A stretch of DNA of 5,094 bases. It comes from Chloroflexota bacterium (GTDB taxonomy: Bacteria; Chloroflexota; UBA5177; JANWHV01). The notes beneath the pieces are model-generated. The model ran no database searches. It was given only the letters and a program-made list of their open reading frames with translations, and had not been told where the DNA came from. Below, one piece after another: positions 1 through 5,094 of this stretch (positions are counted from its first letter, which is position 1; each line of letters opens with the position of its first letter). A program made the translations under genes and the position numbers. The stretch is taken from NCBI GenBank assembly GCA_025924845.1, contig JAICHN010000380.1, positions 1 to 5,094 of the forward strand. Reading direction: 5' to 3'.

Positions 1-137
1 GCTTCGACCGCAACACCAACACGGGCGGCACGATCGCCGCGGCCGGCCCTGGCGACGTAGTGCAGGCGGTCAATCGGGTGTGGCATGATCGGCGCCGCCC
101 GTCGCATCTCACCCTGCCGATCATTGAGCGGGCATAA
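1..137 (+). CDS. C-terminal fragment of an unrecognised protein (5' end outside window)
   Basis: An open frame beginning with the codon at position 3 runs without stops to TAA at 135-137, giving 44 residues that start FDRNTNTGG and end LTLPIIERA. The start codon lies before the window. The tail has an N/T/G-rich beginning, then a helix-like stretch around DVVQAVNRVWHD, a basic RRRPS segment and a hydrophobic end. I do not recognise the family. The N/T/G-rich part recalls turns of a right-handed beta-helix, but that is weak. The TAA is 11 bp before the ATG of the dehydrogenase, whose ribosome binding site lies in that gap, so the two genes are probably co-transcribed and may share a sugar-catabolic role. 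Codon use is GC-rich at third positions, like the neighbours, which supports real coding. Confidence 0.55.
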   Translation, partial: FDRNTNTGGTIAAAGPGDVVQAVNRVWHDRRRPSHLTLPIIERA

Positions 138-148
138 AGGAAAAACCT

Positions 149-913
149 ATGTACACCATTGACTTCACGGACAAGGTGGTCCTGGTGATCGGCGGGGGCA
201 CCGGGATCGGGGCCGCCATCGCGCGCGGCTTCGCGGAGGCGGGCGCCACGTTGGCGGTAAGCTACCACGGCAGTAAGACGGGGGCCGAGGCGGTGGCCGA
301 GTTCGCACGCGCCGCCGACCGCCGCTGCCTCCTGATCCCGGCGGACAGCAGAAGCGTGGCGGAGGTTGAGGCGGCGGTCGATACGACGGCCGAGGCGTAC
401 GGGACGATCGACGTGCTGGTGTACAACGCGGGACTGACCGATCCGCGTCCCCTCTTCGAGATTACCGAGGAGGAATGGGATCGCACCCTGGACATCAACC
501 TCAAGGGGATGTTCTTTTGCGCCCGACGCGCGGCGGCCCGGATGAGCGAGCAGGGCAAGCAAGGCAACATCATCCTGCTCTCCTCGGTCCACAGCATCCT
601 GGCCTATCCCGGCCATCAGCACTACGCCTCCAGCAAGGGCGGCATCAACATGCTGACCCGTTCGCTCGGTCTACAACTGGCGCCGTTGGGGATCCGGGTC
701 AATGCCATCGCGCCCGGCTCCATTTACGTGGAAAAGTTTCACGGCGTCTACGACCCCATACAGGCAGGCAAGACGATCCCGATCGGCCGGGTCGGCAGGC
801 CGGAGGAAATGGCGGATATTGCCGTCTTCCTGGCCTCCGATCGGGCAAGCTACATCACGGGGCACGTGCTCTTTGCCGATGGAGGGATGACCTTGCCCTT
901 GAATCTTGGATGA
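149..913 (+). CDS. Classical SDR-family NAD(P)-dependent oxidoreductase
   Basis: A 254-residue cytoplasmic dehydrogenase, the normal length for classical short-chain dehydrogenases/reductases. The Rossmann nucleotide-binding glycines are at G15-G21 (GGGTGIG). The structural motif reads YNAG at 92-95, the active-site Asn is N117 in DINLKG, and the catalytic triad is S146, Y159 and K163 (YASSK). The post-catalytic APG is at 188-190 and the conserved C-terminal ITGHVLFADGG at 236-246. The segment after the second strand (VSYHGSK) lacks an acidic residue at its tip, which fits NADP or mixed cofactor use better than strict NAD (inference). AGGA at 138-141, 7 nt before the ATG, supports this start. 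The overall sequence resembles the glucose 1-dehydrogenase / 3-oxoacyl-ACP reductase-like group, but substrate cannot be assigned from sequence. The upstream partial gene and the convergent rhamnose mutarotase suggest an aldose or sugar-alcohol substrate, possibly L-rhamnose. Two motif positions deviate: Ile14 for the usual Thr of TGxxxGxG, and Tyr92 for the first Asn of NNAG. Confidence 0.93.
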   Translation: MYTIDFTDKVVLVIGGGTGIGAAIARGFAEAGATLAVSYHGSKTGAEAVAEFARAADRRCLLIPADSRSVAEVEAAVDTTAEAYGTIDVLVYNAGLTDPRPLFEITEEEWDRTLDINLKGMFFCARRAAARMSEQGKQGNIILLSSVHSILAYPGHQHYASSKGGINMLTRSLGLQLAPLGIRVNAIAPGSIYVEKFHGVYDPIQAGKTIPIGRVGRPEEMADIAVFLASDRASYITGHVLFADGGMTLPLNLG

Positions 914-943
914 TCCACTGATCCGCATAAGCTCAGGCATGAG

Positions 944-1267
944 TCATTCGTGGTGGAACATCTCCTCCAGTACGAAGAACGAGCCGGTAGCGGGGTCGAT
1001 GGGCGTGTCCATGATATCGGCCATGTGGATCTGCCACCGAGCATTGACCTCGCTATCGTTCAGCCGGCGCAGTGTCTCCTCCCAATCGTCTACTTCACAG
1101 TAGGCGAAGAGTTGGGTCCCGAGCCGAAAGATGCTGTAGTTGCGCATGCCGGCATCGGTGAGCAGAGCGCTCATTTCCGGCCAGATGGCCTCATGGCGCG
1201 CCAGATAGGCCGCCCGCACCGCTGGATCGTCGCTCTTGAGGCCCAAAAGGAACCCTATTCGCTGCAT
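944..1267 (-). CDS. rhaM: L-rhamnose mutarotase (RhaM/RhaU family)
   Basis: A 107-residue protein (Escherichia coli RhaM is 104) beginning MQRIGFLLGL. It interconverts the alpha and beta anomers of L-rhamnose, supplying the form used by the next catabolic enzyme, in the cytoplasm as a small dimeric alpha/beta-barrel of the ferredoxin-like type (family knowledge). Conserved landmarks are YLARHEAIWPEM at 21-32, where H25 matches E. coli catalytic His22 and Y21 matches Tyr18; MRNYSIF at 41-47; ARWQIHMADIM at 76-86; and the family-like end LEEMF at 100-104. The E. coli Trp-Trp pair is Trp78-Gln79 here. The open frame continues 5' to 1681, but that extension has no family similarity and overlaps the divergent regulator. 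The Met at 1265-1267 is preceded by a good GGAGGA and sets the expected length. The gene is convergent with the dehydrogenase, with 30 bp between the stops. No rhamnose isomerase, kinase or aldolase is visible, so the pathway type (phosphorylated or oxidative) is unknown. Confidence 0.93.
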   Translation of the reverse strand: MQRIGFLLGLKSDDPAVRAAYLARHEAIWPEMSALLTDAGMRNYSIFRLGTQLFAYCEVDDWEETLRRLNDSEVNARWQIHMADIMDTPIDPATGSFFVLEEMFHHE

Positions 1268-1272
1268 CGTCT

Positions 1273-1278
1273 TCCTCC
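1273..1278 (-). promoter_or_regulatory. Ribosome binding site fixing the rhaM start
   Basis: On the minus strand GGAGGA ends 5 nt before the ATG at 1267-1265. It is the strongest Shine-Dalgarno match near this gene and decides the start against the much longer upstream open frame. Confidence 0.75.
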
Positions 1279-1297
1279 ATACGTGCCGGCTGCTCTG

Positions 1298-1321
1298 TCC
1301 CGTAACCGGTTGCTCCCGTAA
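1298..1321. repeat. Direct repeat TCCCGTAA x2, possible operator upstream of rhaM
   Basis: TCCCGTAA occurs at 1298-1305 and again at 1314-1321, 16 bp start to start. TGCTC also precedes or lies close to each copy, extending the similarity. On the rhaM strand this reads as tandem TTACGGGA about 30-55 nt upstream of the start codon, where a repressor or activator site would be expected. Chance occurrence in GC-rich DNA is possible. Confidence 0.35.
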
Positions 1322-1372
1322 AGTACCGCGAATCGAAAGTGAACGGGTCAGGTAGCGGGAGTTGACCGGCCA

Positions 1373-1401
1373 TTGCGCGTGACCTTCCACAAGGACATAA
1401 T
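1373..1401 (+). promoter_or_regulatory. Candidate sigma70-like promoter toward the BTAD regulator
   Basis: TTGCGC at 1373-1378 and CATAAT at 1396-1401 are separated by 17 bp. The -10 matches consensus at 5 of 6 positions, while the -35 matches only in TTG. If used, the 5' leader would be about 130 nt and would include the inverted repeat at 1439-1458. Tentative. Confidence 0.3.
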
Positions 1402-1438
1402 GAGGTGGTGGAGGCCGTGGCCAGCCGGCGCCAACCAC

Positions 1439-1458
1439 GTGCCGGCCCGTTCCGGCAC
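1439..1458. repeat. Perfect 7-bp inverted repeat, operator-like or leader hairpin
   Basis: GTGCCGG (1439-1445) and CCGGCAC (1452-1458) are exact reverse complements around the 6-nt spacer CCCGTT. The total length of 20 bp and the dyad symmetry fit a dimeric regulator site. If transcribed from the promoter at 1373-1401 it would instead form a stable leader hairpin. It lies about 75 bp before the regulator start. Confidence 0.4.
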
Positions 1459-1502
1459 TTCGATCGCGATGCCGGGCGGCCTCCACAGTCCTGGATCCTA
1501 TG

Positions 1503-1508
1503 CATAAT
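1503..1508 (+). promoter_or_regulatory. Alternative proximal -10 box for the BTAD regulator
   Basis: CATAAT (5 of 6 to consensus) lies 26 nt before the ATG. A start about 6 nt downstream would give a short leader of roughly 20 nt containing the GAGAGG ribosome binding site at 1523-1528. No recognisable -35 is present at 17±1 bp, so an activator or alternative sigma factor would be needed. Confidence 0.3.
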
Positions 1509-1534
1509 CGCCGTGTCGTGACGAGAGGGCGACC

Positions 1535-4500
1535 ATGACGTTGCCGATCCCGCGGATACAACTCTTCGGTGAGTTCAAACTCGCCTACGAGGGTGCTCCG
1601 GCGCCGGTGCTCGGTAGCGCTCGCCTGCAGTCGATACTCGCGTACTTGCTGTTGCATCGTGACGCTCCACAACCTCGCCAACAGCTTGCCTACCTGTTCT
1701 GGCCCGATGCGACCGAGACGCAGGCCCGTAACAACCTGCGCCAGGCGCTACATCAGCTGCGTCACGCATTGCCCGATGCGGATCGTTTTCTTCATGGCGA
1801 CATCCACACCTTGCGCTGGCGCGACGATGCCTCGTTCAGCCTCGATGTCGCTGACTTCGAACACGCCCTGGCGCGCGCCCATACCGCCGAGCAGCTAAGC
1901 GATCCAGGTGCCTGGCAGGGCGCGCTTGAGGAAGCCGTGGATCTTTATCGAGCGGATCTGCTGCCCAGTTGCTATGACGAATGGATCGTGCCGGAACGGG
2001 ACCGTCTACGCCTGCGGTACCTGGAAGCGCTCGCGGCGCTGGTGCGGCTTCTCGAAGCACGGCATGACTGCGCGGCGGCGATCCGGCATGCCCAGGCTTG
2101 GCTCCGCTACGACCCGCTCGCCGAAGATGCCTACCGTGCGCTCATGCGCTTGCTCGCGCTGACCAACGATCGCGCGGGCGCCCTACGCGTCTACCAGACG
2201 TGCGTAACCACTCTGCAACGCGAGTTGGGCGTGGAGCCAAGCCCGGCGACTCAGGAGATCTACGAGCGCCTGTTGCACAGCAAAGCACAGGCCCCGGCCC
2301 CCGCGGCGCGCGTCAGGCCCCTGGTCGGCACGGGCGCCTTGGTCGGGCGAGAGGCCGAGTGGGAGAAATTACGGACAGCGTGGCAGCAGGCCAATGCCGG
2401 CCAACCGCGTTTCGCCCTGGTGAGCGGTGAGGCGGGCATAGGGAAGTCGCGTCTTGCCGAGGAATTACTGGCCTGGGCGGGCCGGCAAGATGCGACAACG
2501 GCGAAGACGCGCTCCTATGCCGCCGAAGGCCGGCTATCCCTGGCGCCCGTAACCGACTGGTTGCGCAGCGATGGATTCCGGCCCCATCTGGCCCGGCTCG
2601 ATGTGGTGTGGCGTACCGAGATCGCCCGCATCCTACCCGAACTCCTGGCGGAGCACCGCGAATTGCCGCGCCCAGAACCGATCACGGAGTTCGGTCAGCG
2701 CCGGCGTTTCTTTGAAGCATTGGCGCGCGCCATCCTTGCCGCACCCCCGCCGCTGATGATCCTGATCGACGACCTGCAGTGGTGTGACCAGGAAACCCTG
2801 GAATGGCTGCACTTCTTGCTGCGCTTCGACCCGACGGCGCGTCTCCTCGTCGTAGGCACCATCCGAGTCGAAGAGCTGGCGGCCCACGACCCGCTGCGCA
2901 CCTTCCTGCTGCATCTGGGGAACACGGTTGGGGTCCTGGCGATCGACCTCCAGCCGTTGGACGCGGCGGAGACGGCAAAGCTTGCCGCGCAGGTGCTGGG
3001 GCGCAACCTGGAGATCGGTACGGCGTTGCGCCTTTACCGTGAGACCGAGGGGAACCCGCTCTTCGTGGTCGAAACCGTGCGCGCGGGCCTGGGCCAGGCG
3101 CCCGAACAGGCCCTGGATGCTACCCCCATCGAAAGGCCGACTGCCAAGGACCGGCCGCCGCTCCCGCCACGGGTATACACGATAATCGCCGGCCGCCTGG
3201 CGCGGCTATCCGCGCCCGCGCGGGAGCTGGTTGGCCTTGCCGCGGCCATTGGCCGCGCGTTCACCCTGGCCATCCTGCTCCAAGCCGGGGGCGGTGACGA
3301 AGAGAGTGTGGTCCAGGTGCTGGATGAGCTCTGGAACAAGCGCATCGTACGGGAGCAGGGCGCCAATACCTATGACTTCACGCATGATAAGCTGCGTGAG
3401 GTTGCCTACGCCGAGATCAGCGCGCCGCAGCGTCGATTGTTCCATCGGCGTATCGCGCGGGCGTTCCAAGTTGCCGGCGCGGACGATCTTGACTCGGTGA
3501 GCGGTCAGATCGCCATCCATTACGAGCTTGCAGGCATGGCCGAGCAGGCGATCCCCTACTGTCGGCGAGCGGCGTTGGTCGCCCAGCGCGTCTACGCGAA
3601 CGACGACGCAATCAACCTACTGTCACGCGGGCTGGCGCTCCTCGAGAGTCTCCCGGCCGGCCTGAAGCGCGACACCCAGGAGCTGAGCCTGCTCCTGTCG
3701 CTGGCGCCGGCCTTGCGCGTGACCAGAGGCTGGACCGCGCCGGAATTAGAGCACGCGCTCGACCGCGCCCTCGTGTTGTGCCACAAGGTCGGCGATGATG
3801 GACAGCTCGCCCAGGTGCTCAACGGGCTGCTGTCGGTCTATGTGGTGCAAGCTCGGTTTGCCGAGGTAGAGCACTTCTCCGACCAGCTGGAAACGCTGTA
3901 TCAGCGGTCAGCCGGCACCATGCCGCCGCTGTATACCAGAGTAATGCGCGATGGCATTCGGATGTATCAAGGAAACTTGAGGGAAGCCGGCGATCGTTTC
4001 ACGGAGCTTATCGCTATTCATGACCTTGACCAGATGCAGCGTCTCCAGGAAGCTCACGGTGTTAACTATACGGTGCTCGCGCGGGCCTGGCATGCCCATG
4101 CCCTGTGGTGCCTGGGCTACCCGCAGTCGGCGTTGACCAGAGCGCGCGAGGCCGTCCAGATCGCCCGCGACCTGGCACAACCATTCAGCCACGCGTTGGC
4201 GGCAGCGTATCTGGCCACCCTCATGGAGTTCCGCGCGGACGATGCGACGGCCAGAACGCATGCCGAGGAAGCGGTCGCGCTCGCGACCGAGTACAAGGCG
4301 CCCTACTATCGAGCCTGGTCGACGATCCTGCTGAACTTCGCCTGGGCGTGGGAGCACCCAGATACCGAGCACATCAACCGCCTTCGTGACGCCATCGCGG
4401 CATTCACCGCGACCGGCGCCCGCTTGCGTCTGCCCTACTACCTGTCGCTGTTGGCGCGAGTATGCGCCAAGGCCGGACGCGGCGACGAGGGCTTCAGAGT

Positions 4501-4831
4501 GCTCGAGGAAGCGCTGGCAACGGCACACGCCCATAAGGAGCAGTGGTGGGACGCGGAGCTACACCGCCTACGGGGCGAGCTGCTGGTTGCCTACGGCGGG
4601 CAGGAGCGAGAGGCCGAAGCGGCCTTTTTGCGGGCGATTGAGATCGCGCGCGCCCAGCAGGCCAGATCCCTGGAGTTGCGAGCGGCCACCAGCCTGGCCC
4701 AATTGTGGGTCTCGCGGCAACGAGCCGAGGAGGGTCGTCGTCTGCTGACCGATCCGCACGGCTGGTTTACGGAAGGGCTCGACACGGCGGATCTGCGGGC
4801 CGCCCAGGCGCTTTTGGGGCGTCGGCCCTGA
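1535..4831 (+). CDS. SARP-type transcriptional regulator: wHTH–BTAD–AAA/STAND ATPase–TPR
   Basis: A 1098-residue cytoplasmic, one-polypeptide regulator. Residues 7-95 form an OmpR/SARP-like winged helix (RIQLFGEF strand; putative recognition helix about 62-79, ETQARNNLRQALHQLRHAL). Residues 107-250 are a bacterial transcriptional activation domain with DLYRADLLP (136-144) and the terminal RELGVEPSPATQEIYERL signature (229-246). The ATPase starts at LVGRE (269-273), with Walker A GEAGIGKS at 298-305 (K304) and Walker B LMILIDD at 407-413 followed by LQWCD. FTHDKLREVAYAEI (about 615-628) ends the STAND-like helical part. From about 640 to the end are TPR-like helices, closing with the WDAELHRLRGELL…RSLELRAATSLAQLW…WFTEGLDTADLRAAQALL pattern shared by many large ATPase regulators. 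No receiver, membrane or sugar-binding domain is seen. GAGAGG at 1523-1528, 6 nt before the ATG, supports the start. By family analogy ATP binding and TPR contacts gate DNA binding, and the ligand and targets are unknown. It is divergent from rhaM and followed by a possible SARP-like promoter. Confidence 0.93.
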   Translation: MTLPIPRIQLFGEFKLAYEGAPAPVLGSARLQSILAYLLLHRDAPQPRQQLAYLFWPDATETQARNNLRQALHQLRHALPDADRFLHGDIHTLRWRDDASFSLDVADFEHALARAHTAEQLSDPGAWQGALEEAVDLYRADLLPSCYDEWIVPERDRLRLRYLEALAALVRLLEARHDCAAAIRHAQAWLRYDPLAEDAYRALMRLLALTNDRAGALRVYQTCVTTLQRELGVEPSPATQEIYERLLHSKAQAPAPAARVRPLVGTGALVGREAEWEKLRTAWQQANAGQPRFALVSGEAGIGKSRLAEELLAWAGRQDATTAKTRSYAAEGRLSLAPVTDWLRSDGFRPHLARLDVVWRTEIARILPELLAEHRELPRPEPITEFGQRRRFFEALARAILAAPPPLMILIDDLQWCDQETLEWLHFLLRFDPTARLLVVGTIRVEELAAHDPLRTFLLHLGNTVGVLAIDLQPLDAAETAKLAAQVLGRNLEIGTALRLYRETEGNPLFVVETVRAGLGQAPEQALDATPIERPTAKDRPPLPPRVYTIIAGRLARLSAPARELVGLAAAIGRAFTLAILLQAGGGDEESVVQVLDELWNKRIVREQGANTYDFTHDKLREVAYAEISAPQRRLFHRRIARAFQVAGADDLDSVSGQIAIHYELAGMAEQAIPYCRRAALVAQRVYANDDAINLLSRGLALLESLPAGLKRDTQELSLLLSLAPALRVTRGWTAPELEHALDRALVLCHKVGDDGQLAQVLNGLLSVYVVQARFAEVEHFSDQLETLYQRSAGTMPPLYTRVMRDGIRMYQGNLREAGDRFTELIAIHDLDQMQRLQEAHGVNYTVLARAWHAHALWCLGYPQSALTRAREAVQIARDLAQPFSHALAAAYLATLMEFRADDATARTHAEEAVALATEYKAPYYRAWSTILLNFAWAWEHPDTEHINRLRDAIAAFTATGARLRLPYYLSLLARVCAKAGRGDEGFRVLEEALATAHAHKEQWWDAELHRLRGELLVAYGGQEREAEAAFLRAIEIARAQQARSLELRAATSLAQLWVSRQRAEEGRRLLTDPHGWFTEGLDTADLRAAQALLGRRP

Positions 4832-4863
4832 CCTAGTACAGCTTGGCCCAACCAGCTTGGCAG

Positions 4864-4882
4864 TTCCGTTGGATTCCGTTGG
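4864..4882. repeat. Short tandem repeat TTCCGTTGG x2
   Basis: TTCCGTTGG occurs at 4864-4872 and 4874-4882, a 10-bp period, immediately before the first GC-rich palindromic unit. Just upstream AGCTTGG also occurs twice (4840-4846, 4854-4860). These may be remnants of repeat insertion or slippage. No function is apparent. Confidence 0.4.
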
Positions 4883-4905
4883 GGGCATCCCCTCGTGGGT
4901 GCCCT
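4882..4905 (+). repeat. Interspersed GC-rich repeat, unit A (solo copy)
   Basis: This 24-nt unit reads GGGGCATCCCC then TCGTGGGTGCCCT. It matches the left arm of the hairpin at 4919-4986 apart from a 1-nt length difference and one substitution, in the same orientation and 41 bp upstream. It is itself partly self-complementary (GGGGCA…TGCCC). It looks like a half-copy of the same repeat family. Confidence 0.7.
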
Positions 4906-4918
4906 TGGCGACCGGTTC

Positions 4919-4986
4919 TGTAGGGGCATCCCTTGTGGGTGCCCTCGGTGGCCCGCGCCAGGGCACCCACCAGGGGTGCCCCTACA
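4919..4986. repeat. REP/MITE-like palindrome (units B and inverted C), long hairpin
   Basis: The left arm 4919-4945 and right arm 4960-4986 are reverse complements at 25 of 27 positions, with a 14-nt loop (4946-4959). The arms begin TGTAGGGGCA and end GTGGGTGCCCT, and each arm is internally near-palindromic. With unit A there are three copies of one repeat, two direct and one inverted. The structure lies 87 bp after the regulator stop, where RNA from that gene would fold into a strong hairpin, but no T-tract follows. Similar intergenic palindromes occur in REP-like repeat families in several phyla (general knowledge). No transposase is present here. Confidence 0.8.
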
Positions 4987-4996
4987 ACTGAACCAT

Positions 4997-5008
4997 GGCA
5001 GCGTTAGC
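4997..5008 (-). repeat. Inverted copy of the GCTAACGCTGCC element
   Basis: GGCAGCGTTAGC is the exact reverse complement of GCTAACGCTGCC at 5066-5077. The similarity extends on the far side: GCGCGGGCTAACGC (5014-5001, minus) resembles GCGCGAACCTAACGC (5048-5062, plus). No convincing -10 follows it on the minus strand, so it may be an upstream operator half rather than a second promoter. Confidence 0.5.
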
Positions 5009-5055
5009 CCGCGCAGTCCAGAACCCACGAATTTTGCCGACGATGTCGCGCGAAC

Positions 5056-5088
5056 CTAACGCTTTGCTAACGCTGCCTTTGCTATGGT
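5056..5088 (+). promoter_or_regulatory. Candidate SARP-like activator-dependent promoter with 11-bp direct repeats
   Basis: CTAACGCT occurs at 5056-5063 and 5067-5074, exactly 11 bp apart (one helical turn). The second copy ends 8 bp before TATGGT (5083-5088), which is preceded by TG one base earlier, giving the extended -10-like TGCTATGGT. CTTTGCTA is also repeated (5062-5069, 5077-5084). Heptamer direct repeats at 11-bp spacing, with the last copy 8 bp from the -10, are the known arrangement of SARP-activated promoters in Streptomyces. No -35 hexamer is recognisable, as expected when an activator occupies that place. The target gene would start beyond 5094. That the neighbouring regulator binds here is inference. 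Confidence 0.5.
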
Positions 5089-5094
5089 GTCCCC

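Larger units (their letters stand above)
1268..1534. other. Divergent intergenic region between rhaM and the BTAD regulator
   Basis: These 267 bp separate two divergently transcribed genes and must hold both promoters unless one is read from elsewhere. I find no convincing gene in it: the minus-strand open frames here are extensions of rhaM or shadows. Visible elements are an 8-bp direct repeat (1298-1321), an inverted repeat (1439-1458) and two CATAAT -10-like boxes (1396-1401 and 1503-1508), listed separately. There is also an imperfect dyad CGTGG (1416-1420) / CCACG (1435-1439) and an 8-bp palindrome ATCGCGAT at 1463-1470. I could not identify a convincing -35/-10 pair for rhaM. No copies of the CTAACGCT element seen at 5056-5074 were found here, so there is no sign that the same element autoregulates this gene. 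Confidence 0.7.

Noticed and set aside
475..921. 148-aa plus-strand open frame in another frame of the dehydrogenase
   Set aside because: It overlaps the SDR catalytic region in an alternate frame, its composition (rich in G, R, P, H) is typical of an out-of-frame GC-rich shadow, and it has no ribosome binding site.
914..943. Bidirectional terminator between the convergent SDR and rhaM genes
   Set aside because: The 30-bp gap has no GC stem followed by a T-run on either strand.
1362..1401. TTGACC (1362-1367) as -35 partner of CATAAT at 1396-1401
   Set aside because: The spacing is 28 bp, far beyond the 16-19 bp tolerated by sigma70-type promoters.
1268..1681. Minus-strand open frame extending rhaM upstream to a 245-aa protein
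   Set aside because: The extra N-terminal 138 residues resemble no RhaM domain, overlap the start of the divergent regulator, and would bypass the strong GGAGGA ribosome binding site at 1273-1278.
3908..4534. 208-aa minus-strand open frame inside the regulator gene
   Set aside because: It is antisense to the well-supported TPR region, has no recognisable domain, and its length is expected by chance in GC-rich DNA with few stops.
4882..4986. CRISPR array
   Set aside because: There are only three copies, one is inverted, the spacing is irregular, and no spacers of uniform length exist.
4919..4990. Classical rho-independent terminator after the regulator
   Set aside because: The stem is much longer than usual, and no T-tract follows on either strand. 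A termination effect is possible, but the standard signature is missing.
4591..5028. Minus-strand open frames (145 aa and 132 aa) crossing the repeat region
   Set aside because: The apparent repeated peptide comes only from translating the GC palindromes and the antisense of the regulator end. There is no family match or start signal.

Overview
This high-GC window (roughly two-thirds G+C by eye) looks like chromosomal DNA of a free-living bacterium. Chloroflexota is the best guess. The reasons are the very large SARP/BTAD–ATPase–TPR regulator, whose C-terminal signature I associate with that phylum; the short GC-rich 'GGGGCAyCCC…GTGGGTGCCC' intergenic palindromes; and the SDR and rhamnose mutarotase sequence style. 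Other high-GC phyla are not excluded.

Layout, left to right. (1) Bases 1-137 hold the last 44 codons of a gene I do not recognise. It is followed after 11 bp by a complete classical short-chain dehydrogenase/reductase (149-913, +), and the two look like one operon. (2) Converging on it, 30 bp away, is a complete L-rhamnose mutarotase (RhaM family, 944-1267, -). (3) A 267-bp divergent intergenic region (1268-1534) carries a direct repeat close to rhaM, a perfect 7-bp inverted repeat and two candidate -10 boxes. (4) A 1098-aa transcriptional regulator fills 1535-4831 (+). It has an N-terminal winged helix, a BTAD domain, a P-loop STAND/AAA_16-type ATPase with clear Walker A and B motifs, and a long TPR-like C-terminus. 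(5) The last 263 bp are non-coding and structured. They contain a GC-rich repeat, a second copy paired with an inverted third copy to form a near-perfect 27-bp-arm hairpin, and at the window edge a promoter-like element.

How the parts may work together. The dehydrogenase and mutarotase suggest sugar catabolism, with L-rhamnose or a related 6-deoxy/aldose sugar as substrate. RhaM would equilibrate the anomers and the SDR could oxidise the sugar or a derived polyol. The large regulator is transcribed away from them and may or may not control them.

The most interesting signal is at 5056-5088. Two identical CTAACGCT repeats are exactly 11 bp apart, and the second ends 8 bp before an extended -10-like TGCTATGGT. 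This is the geometry of SARP-dependent promoters in actinomycetes, and it lies just downstream of a gene encoding a SARP/BTAD-type protein. An inverted copy of the same 12-bp core lies at 4997-5008. The gene this promoter would drive starts beyond the window.
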